From assembly GCF_004123835.1 (NCBI RefSeq), contig NZ_MZMU01000003.1:1054001-1118000 (forward strand): DNA of 64,000 nucleotides, given 5' to 3'. The DNA is from Rhizobium leguminosarum (GTDB lineage: Bacteria > Pseudomonadota > Alphaproteobacteria > Rhizobiales > Rhizobiaceae). The number at the start of each line of letters is the position of its first letter. Positions within the stretch are counted from its first letter, which is position 1. Under the pieces are notes generated by a model that was given only the letters and a program-made list of their open reading frames with translations, was not told the origin of the DNA and searched no databases. The position numbers were made by a program, and so were the translations under genes. This document shows, piece after piece, positions 41,367 to 49,317 of this stretch.

Positions 41367-41834
41367 ATGATGAAGACCGCTGAAGTGCTGAAGGAACATT
41401 CCTTCCTGGAAAGACTGGTCGGCGACTGGACCGTCACCGCACCCGACATGAGTGGCGGCGAGCCCTGGACGGAGACCGTCCGCTCGCTGCACGGCATCTG
41501 GTTCGTCGCCGAAGGGACCGGCCGCATGCCGGACGGTAAGGAGGCCACCAGCATCCTGACGCTCGGTTACAACGACGCAAAAGGCAAGTATGTCGGCAGC
41601 TGGATCGGCAGCATGATGGACTATATGTGGGTCTATGAGGGCGAGGTCGACGCATCAGGCAATGTGCTGGACCTCTATACCACCGGCCCCGACATCAATG
41701 GCGAGGGGTTTGCCGATTACCGCGAGCAGGTCATCTTCATCGACGCCGATCACCGCACCTTCGTCTCCAGCGCCAAGCAGCCGGACGGCTCCTGGAAGCA
41801 GTTCATGGAAGCCCATTACGCCCGCAAGATCTGA
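41367..41834 (+). CDS. DUF1579 family protein
   Basis: 155 residues of a lipocalin-like beta-barrel: LVGDWTVTAPDM, VRSLHGIWFVAEGTGRMPDG, LGYNDAKGKYVGSWIGSMMD, then YREQVIFIDADHRTF. DUF1579 proteins probably bind a small hydrophobic ligand. An in-frame ATG one codon earlier or later is possible. It lies between DUF899 and a VOC protein; all three face the same way and may form a single transcript, although a repeat sits between the first two. Confidence 0.82.
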   Translation: MMKTAEVLKEHSFLERLVGDWTVTAPDMSGGEPWTETVRSLHGIWFVAEGTGRMPDGKEATSILTLGYNDAKGKYVGSWIGSMMDYMWVYEGEVDASGNVLDLYTTGPDINGEGFADYREQVIFIDADHRTFVSSAKQPDGSWKQFMEAHYARKI

Positions 41835-41910
41835 CAATCGCGGCGCTCAACCTCGAGAAAAGAGGCCTCGCAAAGAGGCCTCCGAAGAGGGGCGTCGAAA
41901 AAGGGAGAGT

Positions 41911-42693
41911 ATGATGTCTGAGACGCATGGAAAGTTCATCTGGTGCGAATTGATGACCCCCGACACATCAGCTGCCGCGAAATTCTACAGCTCGGTCGTC
42001 GGCTGGACCACCTCCGAAATGAAAGTGGAGGGCATGCCCACCTATACGATCTTCGAGACGAACGGTAATGGCGTCGCCGGCCTGATGGAATTTCCGGCCG
42101 AACTCGAGGGTAAGGGCATTCCGCCGAACTGGACGGGTTATGTCGACGTCGACGACGTCGACCAGTCGGCCAAGGACTTTGCCGCCAATGGCGGTTCGGT
42201 CCGCCGTCCGCCAGAAGACATCCCGACCATCGGCCGCTTCGCCGTCGTCGCCGATCCGCATGGTGCGGTGCTCTGCATCATGACGCCGGCGCCGATGGAC
42301 AAAGCCTGGCCGGAACTGGCCTTCGACGCCCCCGGCAATATCGGCTGGCACGAACTCTATGCCGGCAACGGCAAAGACGCTGTTTCCTTCTATTCCAAGA
42401 TGTTCGGCTGGACGAAGGACAGCGAAATGGACATGGGTCCGATGGGCGTCTACTACCTCTTCGCCCATAACGGCCGGCAGATCGGCGGCATGATGACCAA
42501 GCCGGAAAACATGCCGATGCCCTTCTGGTGCTATTATTTCATCGTGCCGACCCTCGACGCCGCGATCGAACGCGTCACATCAGGCGGCGGCAAGGTCGTC
42601 AACGGCCCGATGGAAGTCCCCGGCGGCAGCTGGATCATCCAGGCCACCGACCCACAAGGCGCCTTCTTCTGTCTGGTCGCCCCGAAGCGATAG
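41911..42693 (+). CDS. VOC family protein with two glyoxalase-like modules
   Basis: 260 residues containing two vicinal-oxygen-chelate modules: about 8-125 (FIWCELMTPDTSAAAKFYSS to ADPHGAVLCIMTP) and about 140-258 (GWHELYAGNGKDAVSFYSKM to ATDPQGAFFCLVAP). These are glyoxalase/bleomycin-resistance-like folds that often bind metal and an electrophilic or antibiotic substrate. GGGAGAGT supports ATG 41911. It is last in the DUF899-DUF1579-VOC series. Confidence 0.88.
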   Translation: MMSETHGKFIWCELMTPDTSAAAKFYSSVVGWTTSEMKVEGMPTYTIFETNGNGVAGLMEFPAELEGKGIPPNWTGYVDVDDVDQSAKDFAANGGSVRRPPEDIPTIGRFAVVADPHGAVLCIMTPAPMDKAWPELAFDAPGNIGWHELYAGNGKDAVSFYSKMFGWTKDSEMDMGPMGVYYLFAHNGRQIGGMMTKPENMPMPFWCYYFIVPTLDAAIERVTSGGGKVVNGPMEVPGGSWIIQATDPQGAFFCLVAPKR

Positions 42694-42721
42694 GTTTTGG
42701 CCCTTTGTTGGCGGCGTTCCG

Positions 42722-42845
42722 TGAGGCCCCCTCATCCGGCTGCCGCCACCTTCTCCCCGCTGGGGCGAAGGGATTTGCCGCAACGTCTCGACTCCCTCTT
42801 CTCCCCAGCGGGGAGAAGGTGCCCGTAGGGCGGATGAGGGGGCCG
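42722..42845. repeat. Family A palindromic repeat
   Basis: GGCCCCCTCATCCGGCTGCC and GCCACCTTCTCCCCGCTGGG on the left; CCCAGCGGGGAGAAGGTGCC and GGCGGATGAGGGGGCC on the right. It fills the gap between the convergent VOC and ABC-F genes and may act as a bidirectional transcription end. Confidence 0.87.
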
Positions 42846-42880
42846 CACGGCACGCCGCCAACAACAATCACGCCCATCCA

Positions 42881-44401
42881 TCATCCCCCAACCGAAGCAA
42901 AGAACCCTTCCGGGCTCTCCACCTCCACCAGCCGCTTCCTCTCGATAAGCCAGAACCGGTTTCCCACAGCCCGTACGAAACTGCGGTCATGCGAGACCAG
43001 CAGGCAGCTCGCCTCGTGTGCCATCAGCTCGCTTTCGAGTGCCTCCTGTCCCTCGATGTCGAGATGATTGGTCGGCTCGTCGAGCAGATAGAAGTTCGGC
43101 TCCGTCAGCCGCAGCACCAGCATGCCGAGCCTGGCCTTCTGGCCGCCGGACAACTGGCCGATCGGTTTTGCCTGCATGTCGATGGTCATGCCGGCGCCTG
43201 CAAGCAAGCCCCGCGCCCGCTGATCGCCGACATCGAAGCGGCGGATGATCGTGCCGATCGGCGTGTCGGTGTCGGCAAGATCGGCAAGCGCCTGGTCGCC
43301 ATAGCCGAGCACCAGCGAAGGCGTCGCCTTGATGCTGTCGCGCGCCGTATCCGGCCTTTCGATCGCCTGCTTCAACATCGACACCAGCCGCGACTTGCCG
43401 GCGCCGTTGAGGCCGAGCAGCACGATGCGGTCGCCCTGGCAGATGAACTGCCGGCCGGTCTTGAACAGCAGCGTCCTATCCGGCGTCGTCACCGCCGCAT
43501 CCTCCAGCGTCACCAGCACCTTGGCATGCGTGCCGCGATTGGCAAGCCGGATGGCGCCGGCCGAGCGCTCCAGATGCGCCGGTTTTGCCGCGTCCTCCAG
43601 CTTCTCCGCCCGCTGCTTGAGCTGCTTCGTCTTGACGACGAGCAGATCGCTGCCGGAGTTGATGCCGATATTGTTGAGCTTCGCCGCCTGCTTGCGCAAC
43701 TGCTCCGCCACCTTCATGTCGCGCTCGTAGCGCCGGGCTTCGGAAGCGTCGGCCTCATCGAGGGCGGCGCGCGCCCTGGTATAGGGTAAGGCGAAGACCG
43801 GCGATTGCTCCGGCCGCAGGAACAGCGTCCGGTTGGTCGTCGCATCGAGGAAGGCGCGATCGTGGCTGGAGAGGATCACCGGCACGTCGCGCGGCAGCGC
43901 ATTCAGCCAGCTCTCCAGCTGCGCGATCTTTTCAAGGTCGAGATGGTTGGTCGGCTCGTCAAGCAGAAGCACGTCGGGCTCGCTCACCCAGGTGCGGGCA
44001 AGCATGGCAAGCCGCTGCCATCCGCCGCTTAAACGCCCGAGTGGCCGGCCGCGCATGGCCTCCGGCACATCGAGCGATTCCAGCACCACGTCGACCCGCC
44101 AGCTTTCGCTTTCGGCCTGATCGGCCGACAGCGCCTGCAGCACCGCGTCGTAGAACGGCGTGTCGAAAAGGGCAGGTGGCACATTCTGCGCGACATGGCC
44201 GATGGTCAGCCCGCGCGCCTTGGTGATCTCGCCCTCGCTCGGCTCCAGCGCGCCGGTGATGCAGGCAAGCAGCGTCGATTTCCCCCGCCCGTTGGCGGCG
44301 ACGAGGCCGATGCGGTCGCCGGCGTTGACGACGAGATTGAGCTTGGAAAACAAAGGATTGCCCAGCGTCACGCCGAGATTGCGGATATTGATGAGTGTCA
44401 T
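42881..44401 (-). CDS. ABC-F family ATPase (ribosome-associated)
   Basis: 506 residues with two ABC domains and no membrane domain. First Walker A is unusual (VAANGRGKSTLLA, GRGKS instead of GxGKS with Gly-Cys/Ser), signature LSGGWQRLAML, Walker B VLLLDEPTNHLD; linker about 230-320; second domain GLNGAGKSRLV, LSGGQKARLGM, FYLLDEPTNHLD. ABC-F proteins act on the ribosome E site, either as translation factors (EttA-like) or as antibiotic resistance factors. A second ABC-F gene lies upstream on the same strand. The 22-codon leader ORF with mutually exclusive hairpins ahead of the gene would suit drug-induced expression. Confidence 0.9.
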   Translation of the reverse strand: MTLINIRNLGVTLGNPLFSKLNLVVNAGDRIGLVAANGRGKSTLLACITGALEPSEGEITKARGLTIGHVAQNVPPALFDTPFYDAVLQALSADQAESESWRVDVVLESLDVPEAMRGRPLGRLSGGWQRLAMLARTWVSEPDVLLLDEPTNHLDLEKIAQLESWLNALPRDVPVILSSHDRAFLDATTNRTLFLRPEQSPVFALPYTRARAALDEADASEARRYERDMKVAEQLRKQAAKLNNIGINSGSDLLVVKTKQLKQRAEKLEDAAKPAHLERSAGAIRLANRGTHAKVLVTLEDAAVTTPDRTLLFKTGRQFICQGDRIVLLGLNGAGKSRLVSMLKQAIERPDTARDSIKATPSLVLGYGDQALADLADTDTPIGTIIRRFDVGDQRARGLLAGAGMTIDMQAKPIGQLSGGQKARLGMLVLRLTEPNFYLLDEPTNHLDIEGQEALESELMAHEASCLLVSHDRSFVRAVGNRFWLIERKRLVEVESPEGFFASVGG

Positions 44402-44573
44402 GATCGTTCTCTGGTCTTGACCGGGTATTCGAGCGCGATCCGGGGCATTCAGCCATCACGGGATTGCGCGTATCGGAGCCGGAAATTGAGAAAAATGCGC
44501 GCTGTCATCTACGGCGCCGCATTGGCCACGAAGGGCAGACCAGGAAGAGATGTCGAGAAACGGTCTCTGGTCA
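44402..44573 (-). promoter_or_regulatory. Putative leader-peptide attenuator of the ABC-F gene
   Basis: Read on the minus strand. A 9-bp perfect stem CCCTGCAAA-TGCG-TTTGCAGGG (44596-44575) covers the last codons of the leader ORF. Then segment 1 GACCAGAGA (44572-44564, starting in the leader stop codon), segment 2 CTCTTCCTGGTC (44549-44538) and segment 3 GACCAGAGAACG (44416-44405), the last lying 4-15 nt before the ABC-F start where its ribosome site must be. Segment 2 can pair with either 1 or 3, since 1 and 3 are direct repeats. Pairing 2-3 would hide the ABC-F start region; pairing 1-2 would free it. Confidence 0.5.
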
Positions 44574-44639
44574 GCCCTGCAAACGCATTTGCAGGGCGTT
44601 GACGGGACCACGCTGGCGAAACTGAAAATAATATTGCAT
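44571..44639 (-). CDS. 22-codon leader ORF upstream of the ABC-F gene
   Basis: Encodes MQYYFQFRQRGPVNALQMRL plus QG. It has the strongest ribosome site of this region (AAAGGAGG, 8 nt before ATG at 44639). The stop overlaps the first of three GACCAG/CTGGTC segments, and its last seven codons form a perfect 9-bp hairpin. It is too short for a folded protein; a cis-acting leader peptide on which ribosomes stall is the best explanation, as for leaders of erm and some ABC-F resistance genes. Expression is not shown. Confidence 0.5.
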   Translation of the reverse strand: MQYYFQFRQRGPVNALQMRLQG

Positions 44640-44767
44640 TGCGTGATCCTCCTTTCTCGATGGGATTGCAAGATCCAAATAACATCGCCCGCAAAAAGAG
44701 GCAAGGGCGCCGCAGGCACGCCGATATCCAGTCGCCGCGCCGGCTATTGAGTTGGCAGGAACGGTCA

Positions 44768-44816
44768 CCCCACCCTCCGTCCTCCTCGGCCTTGAGCCGA
44801 GGATCCATGCCCGCTG
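44768..44816. repeat. Family B half-repeat
   Basis: CCCACCCTCCGTCCTCCTCG and GCCTTGAGCCGAGGATCCAT form the left arm of the family B element; the right arm is missing. It lies between the two ABC-F genes, upstream of the leader ORF. The remaining sequence of the 44640-44880 gap shows no other gene. Confidence 0.75.
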
Positions 44817-44880
44817 CTGATGGACGCCCCGCATGGTTGGTGGGGCCAAACCAGTGGTTCAGTTGCTCCCAACTCCTGAT

Positions 44881-46476
44881 TTATCCACTCAGCCCACCGG
44901 CAGCCAGCCCCAGCCGCCGCGTTATCTCGATACTCCTGAGGAACGTCTCGTCGTGGCTGACAACGATGAGCGCGCCGTCATAGGCGCGCAGTCCGGCCTC
45001 GACCGCAGCGATCGAGTCGATGTCGAGATGGTTGGTCGGTTCGTCGAGGATCAGGAGCGGCGGGGGTGCCGCGCCGAGCACGCAGGCAAGGCCCGCGCGC
45101 AGCAATTGTCCGCCGCTCAGCGTCGATACGGTCTGCAGCGCCGCATCCGCCCTGAACATGAAGCGGGCCAGCGCCGCCCGGCAGGTATTTTCATCGGCCT
45201 GCGGATTGATCCAGCGAAAATTGTCGCGGATCGAAGCCGACGGATCGAGCAGGCTCACCTTCTGATCGAGCATCGCAAAAGCGGTCATGACGCTGACCGT
45301 GCCGGCCCAGGGTTTCAGCGCGCCGGTAACAAGCGCCAGCAAGGTCGTCTTGCCCGAGCCGTTGCGGCCGGTGACGGCGATACGCTCGGGTCCCGTCACA
45401 TCGAAGGAGAGATCGCGTATGACGGGATCGCCCGGCTGGTAGCCCGATGTCACGCTATCCATCTTCAGCACGATCTTGCTGGCAGGCAACCCGGTCGGCG
45501 GCAGGGTGACCGACAAGGGCTGGAGGATCTCGATCTTCTCGCGCGCTGTCCTTGCCTCTTCCAGTGCCTGGGCACGCCGGCGGTCGGCAAGACGGGCATT
45601 GTCGCCACCCGTCGTTTCGCTCCGCTCCTTCATGCCGCCGAGCATGATGCGCGGCATGCCGCCCTTGGCAGCCATCTTCCGCCCCGTGCTGTCCCTCTGC
45701 GCCTGACGCTCCACCGTCGCCTGCGCCTTTCTCGCCACCTCGGCCATGCGCTTTTCGGCTTCAGTGAGATCATGCTGTGCCGCCGCGAGCTCGATCGCCT
45801 TGCACTCGCGGAAATGGCTCCAGTTGCCGCCGTAGCGCGTGGCACCGAGCGATGTCAGTTCGACGATCGCATCGACGCTTTCGAGCAGTTCCCGATCATG
45901 GCTGATGATGATGGCGCCGGCCCGCCAGCCTGACATCAGCGCGATCACCGCCTCGCGGCCTTCGCGATCGAGATTGTTGGTCGGTTCGTCGAGCAACAGA
46001 AAGTCCGGTTCGGTGAAAACAAGCGCGGCAAGCCCGGCACGAGTGCGCTGCCCGCCGGAGAGCACGGCAAGCGGCGTCTCCGGCGGTGCGTCGAGCCCGG
46101 TACGATTGAGTGCTGCGGCGACGCGCACCTCCAGCATCCAGTCCGCGGATGCAAGCTCATCGGCCGTTGCCGCGCCGGCTTCGGCACGGCGAAGAATAGC
46201 GAGCGCATGGGTGACGCCGAAGAGATCGGCGACCGTTTCGTCAGATGCTACCTGAACGCTCTGGCGCAGCGCGCCGAGGCTGCCGTTGACGGATACGGTG
46301 CCCGAATGCGGCTGGATTTCACCGGAGACGAGCTTCAGCAGCGTCGTCTTGCCGACGCCGTTGCGCCCGACGAGACCGGTACGCTCCGCCCCGAAACTCA
46401 GGTCGAGATTGGAAAAAAACGGCCGCCCGTCAGGCGCGGACCATGAAATTTGGGAGAGAGTAATGGATGCAGGCAT
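44881..46476 (-). CDS. ABC-F family ATPase, second copy
   Basis: 531 residues from ATG 46476 (MPASITLSQISWSAPDGRPF). Two ABC domains: VGRNGVGKTTLLKLVSGEI, LSGGQRTRAGLAAL, FLLLDEPTNNLD and VTGRNGSGKTTLLALVTGAL, LSGGQLLRAGLACV, LLILDEPTNHLD. A long charged linker (about 225-330, rich in Lys/Arg/Glu; AEKRMAEVARKAQATVERQA) matches the ribosomal P-site-interacting region. It is not a close copy of the downstream ABC-F gene. In many proteobacteria such proteins are of unknown function; a resistance role is possible. Confidence 0.9.
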   Translation of the reverse strand: MPASITLSQISWSAPDGRPFFSNLDLSFGAERTGLVGRNGVGKTTLLKLVSGEIQPHSGTVSVNGSLGALRQSVQVASDETVADLFGVTHALAILRRAEAGAATADELASADWMLEVRVAAALNRTGLDAPPETPLAVLSGGQRTRAGLAALVFTEPDFLLLDEPTNNLDREGREAVIALMSGWRAGAIIISHDRELLESVDAIVELTSLGATRYGGNWSHFRECKAIELAAAQHDLTEAEKRMAEVARKAQATVERQAQRDSTGRKMAAKGGMPRIMLGGMKERSETTGGDNARLADRRRAQALEEARTAREKIEILQPLSVTLPPTGLPASKIVLKMDSVTSGYQPGDPVIRDLSFDVTGPERIAVTGRNGSGKTTLLALVTGALKPWAGTVSVMTAFAMLDQKVSLLDPSASIRDNFRWINPQADENTCRAALARFMFRADAALQTVSTLSGGQLLRAGLACVLGAAPPPLLILDEPTNHLDIDSIAAVEAGLRAYDGALIVVSHDETFLRSIEITRRLGLAAGGLSG

Positions 46477-46738
46477 GGCTATGGATTTCCCCGTTGGCAA
46501 GGCGAACTGGCGTTGCGATCGGGTTGAAATCCATTGCGGCACACATCCTGTTGAAATGGTCGATAGGAGGGAATTTAGGGAATAAAGGCTTTCGGTTCAA
46601 GGCAAAGCTGCCAATCGGGCGGCAGACAGCGATCTTGCCATCCTTCTTCTGCTTGCAGTAGCCGGCGGATTTATCGCTTCAGGCTGCCGAATGTCCCGCG
46701 CACGGCGCGCAGGGCTGCCGTATTCGAGTGTTCTGCAG

Positions 46739-47068
46739 TTACACGGTCTGCTTCACGCAGATCTCAGGATCAAAATCAACGCGCCTCGCTTTCCCGTCAG
46801 GCGTTTTCAAGACAAGCTCGACTCCGCCTCCAAGAGAATGCATGTACCGCACGATGGACGATAGGAGGACATCGTCGGCGCTTTCGATTTTCGAAACAGT
46901 GTTCTGCGTCATGGCCGCACGCGTAGCGACCTCTTGCTGTGTCGCATGCATCGCCTTGCGCGCTTCCGCCAAGGCTTTGCCCAGACGACGCTGCTGACGT
47001 TTCATGTCGAGCCGAGCACGAACATCTTCTGGAAGTTCGTCGCGTAACGTCTTCCATTCAGTGCTCAT
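46739..47068 (-). CDS. XRE-family antitoxin-like regulator
   Basis: 109 residues. Helix-turn-helix at about 38-65 (ARKAMHATQQEVATRAAMTQ and NTVSKIESADD) followed by a small beta region (GGGVELVLKTPDGKARRVDF), as in HigA- or MqsA-type antitoxins of type II modules. The adjacent upstream frame (47058-47147) may be the remains of its toxin. Base composition is lower in GC than the neighbours. A complete toxin is not visible on either side. Confidence 0.75.
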   Translation of the reverse strand: MSTEWKTLRDELPEDVRARLDMKRQQRRLGKALAEARKAMHATQQEVATRAAMTQNTVSKIESADDVLLSSIVRYMHSLGGGVELVLKTPDGKARRVDFDPEICVKQTV

Positions 47069-47147
47069 TTTTCTTCTCCTTCAGCCACGCAGCGAACCGC
47101 GCGTCAGCTTTGTTGATCAGTTGTTTGTAAAAGAGCGCTTTATTCAT
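47058..47147 (-). CDS. 29-codon ORF overlapping the XRE gene, possible toxin remnant
   Basis: Encodes MNKALFYKQLINKADARFAA followed by WLKEKKNEH. Its end overlaps the XRE gene start by 11 bp, the layout of a toxin-antitoxin operon with toxin first (HigB-HigA order). The sequence is helical and basic and reads like the C-terminal helix of a HigB/RelE-type toxin. Immediately upstream the sequence passes into a family A repeat at about 47250, so the 5' part of the toxin gene may have been lost. Weakly supported. Confidence 0.3.
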   Translation of the reverse strand: MNKALFYKQLINKADARFAAWLKEKKNEH

Positions 47148-47194
47148 ACCTTGCTACCGAATTGCCACATCTCTGTTCTGTTTCGGCATTTGAC

Positions 47195-47490
47195 TTGCTC
47201 CCTCTTCTCCCCAGCGGGGAGAAGGTGGCCCGAAGGGTCGGATGAGGGGGCTGCACGGTAAGCCCGTTGCTGCCTTTCGCTGGCCGCTCAAGGCGTTCGT
47301 CGCTGGCGCTTCTCACCCCCCTCATCTGCCTGCCGGCATCTTCTCCCCGCTGGGGAGAAGGGACTCGCGGCAACGCCTCAGGCCTTCTCCGGAGAGACGC
47401 CACCCATAAAAACGCTACACCGGCCACAAATCCCTTCTCCTCGCAGGCGGGGAGAAGGAGAAGATGTGCCGGTAGGTGGATGAGGGCTAC
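47195..47490. repeat. Composite of family A palindromic repeats
   Basis: Three arms follow each other: CTCTTCTCCCCAGCGGGGAG with TCGGATGAGGGGGCT (47201-47251), CCCCCTCATCTGCCTGCCGG with CATCTTCTCCCCGCTGGGGA (47316-47360), and GGCGGGGAGAAGGAGAAGAT with TAGGTGGATGAGGGC (47448-47489). At least two elements or element fragments were inserted next to one another. No gene in this stretch. Confidence 0.8.
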
Positions 47491-47527
47491 GGCACGCCGT
47501 CGCGAAACACCTAAAGGAGACCCAGAC

Positions 47528-49093
47528 CTACCGCTTCAAGCTCCCCAAGATCCCACGCACCAGCGCCCGGCCGACTTGCGTCGCAACCGTGCGCGCCACG
47601 CTTTTCATCGCAGCTTCCACCACCGTTTCGCGCTGATAGCCGGAAGTCCGGCCGCGCGATTGGCCGCGGCCCTGGTTGTCGTCGTCATTGCCGCCGCCGA
47701 AGCCCGGCAGGGTCCAGCCGGAGGTCGTGTTGCCCTGTTGTTGTGGCGCTTCTTCCTGCGCTCGCTTGGCGGCTTCGGCGTCGGCCGCCTTCTTTGCCCG
47801 CGCCACCAGCATCTCGAAGGCGGATTCGCGGTCGACATCCTCGTCATAGATGCCGAGAACCGGGCTCCTGTCCATGATCTGCCGGCGCTCGTCATCCGTC
47901 ACCGGGCCGACGCGGCCGGATGGTGGGCGGATCAGCGTGCGCTCGACGATCGAAGGTGCGCCCTTGGCTTCCAGCGTTGAGACCAGAGCCTCGCCGGTGC
48001 CGAGATTGGTGATGACCGTGGCGCAATCGAAGGCCGGATTCGCACGGAATGTATCGGCGGCCGTCCTCACCGCCTTCTGTTCGCGTGGCGAATAGGCGCG
48101 AAGCGCATGCTGCGCCCGGTTGCCGAGCTGGGCGAGCACCGTTTCCGGCACGTCGAGCGGGTTCTGCGTCACGAAATAGACGCCGACGCCCTTGGAACGG
48201 ATCAGCCGCACCACCTGCTCGACACGTTCGGTCAGCACCTTCGGCGCATCGTTGAAGAGCAGATGCGCCTCGTCGAAGAAGAAGACGAGCTTCGGCTTTT
48301 CGGGATCGCCAACCTCGGGCAGTTCCTCGAAGAGTTCGGAAAGCAGCCAGAGCAGGAAAGTGGCGTAAAGCCGAGGGTTCATCATCAGCTTGTCGGCGGC
48401 CAGCACCGAGATCTGGCCGTAGCCGCTGTTGCTGGTGCGCATGATGTCGGTGATCTTCAGCGCCGGTTCGCCGAAGAAGTGCTCCGCACCCTGCTGTTCG
48501 AGAACGAGCAGCGCCCGCTGGATCGAGCCGACCGAAGCCTTGGAGATCAGCCCGTATTGGTTGGAAAGTTGGCTGGCGTTCTCGCCCATATAGTTGAGCA
48601 GCGAGCTGAAATCCTTGAGGTCGAGCAACGGCAGCCCGCCCTGGTCGGCGATCTTGAAGGCGATGTTGATGACGCCTTCCTGCGGTTCGGAGGCATCCAT
48701 CAGGCGGGCGAGCAGCAGCGGTCCCATCTCGGCGATGGTGGTGCGCACCCGGTGGCCCTTCTCGCCGAACAGATCCCAGAAGATCACCGGAAACTGGTCG
48801 AATTCGTAGTCGGTAAAGCCAATCTGCTCGGCGCGCTTCGTCAGGAAATCCTTCGGCTCGCCCTTGGCGGCGATGCCGGAAAGATCGCCCTTGATATCGG
48901 CCGCAAACACCGGAACGCCGGCCCGGGAGAAACCTTCGGCCAGCACCTGCAGCGTCACCGTTTTGCCGGTGCCGGTGGCGCCGGTGACGAGGCCGTGGCG
49001 ATTGCCGAATTTCAGGTCGAGATATTCCGGCTTGTTGATGCTGTCATCGGGATTGCGGCTCGCGCCGATGAAAATCTTGCCATCCTCGATCAT
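47528..49093 (-). CDS. HerA-like ATPase (DUF853)
   Basis: 521 residues from ATG 49093 (MIEDGKIFIGASRNPDDSIN), chosen because AAGGGAG lies 8 nt upstream; a longer frame begins at 49156. Walker A GATGTGKTVTLQ at about residue 40, Walker B LVFFFDEAHLLF near 270, and the DUF853 signature IKGDLSGIAAKG. The Gln/Gly-rich C-terminus (GGGNDDDNQGRGQSRGR) is low complexity. Such proteins are HerA/FtsK-like motor ATPases of uncertain function. It is divergent from the gene at 49318 across a 224-bp gap. Confidence 0.87.
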   Translation of the reverse strand: MIEDGKIFIGASRNPDDSINKPEYLDLKFGNRHGLVTGATGTGKTVTLQVLAEGFSRAGVPVFAADIKGDLSGIAAKGEPKDFLTKRAEQIGFTDYEFDQFPVIFWDLFGEKGHRVRTTIAEMGPLLLARLMDASEPQEGVINIAFKIADQGGLPLLDLKDFSSLLNYMGENASQLSNQYGLISKASVGSIQRALLVLEQQGAEHFFGEPALKITDIMRTSNSGYGQISVLAADKLMMNPRLYATFLLWLLSELFEELPEVGDPEKPKLVFFFDEAHLLFNDAPKVLTERVEQVVRLIRSKGVGVYFVTQNPLDVPETVLAQLGNRAQHALRAYSPREQKAVRTAADTFRANPAFDCATVITNLGTGEALVSTLEAKGAPSIVERTLIRPPSGRVGPVTDDERRQIMDRSPVLGIYDEDVDRESAFEMLVARAKKAADAEAAKRAQEEAPQQQGNTTSGWTLPGFGGGNDDDNQGRGQSRGRTSGYQRETVVEAAMKSVARTVATQVGRALVRGILGSLKR

Positions 49094-49283
49094 TCGGAAT
49101 GCTCCCTTGGGGCTCTGCCGCCATTTGTATGAGAAGGCGTGTTCTGCCGCCTTCATCGAACCATCGTTTCCCTGTTATAAGCAGGCATGCGCATGCGGAC
49201 AACTGTTTGCATTGAAAGCAAAACCGGACAAAGTGCGGCCCGGGGAGGGGCCGGCTTGAGTTGCGGTCGAATCTCGATTAACG

Positions 49284-49299
49284 TTGACGTTAACGTCAA
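49284..49299. promoter_or_regulatory. 16-bp perfect palindrome upstream of gene at 49318
   Basis: TTGACGTTAACGTCAA, extended on the left by ATTAACG. It lies 18 bp before the start, probably over the promoter. The shape resembles operators of MerR-type regulators such as LiuR of branched-chain amino acid catabolism, but no such regulator is in the window. Confidence 0.55.
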
Positions 49300-49317
49300 A
49301 AAAATAGGAGGCTGACG

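Noticed and set aside
46560..46738. Minus-strand frame upstream of the second ABC-F gene, translation with YCKQKKDGKIAVCRPIG
   Set aside because: No start codon after the upstream in-frame stop and no ribosome site; a possible leader ORF (MARSLSAARLAALP) there has its purine-rich stretch directly against the ATG, so I see no counterpart of the switch found for the other ABC-F gene.
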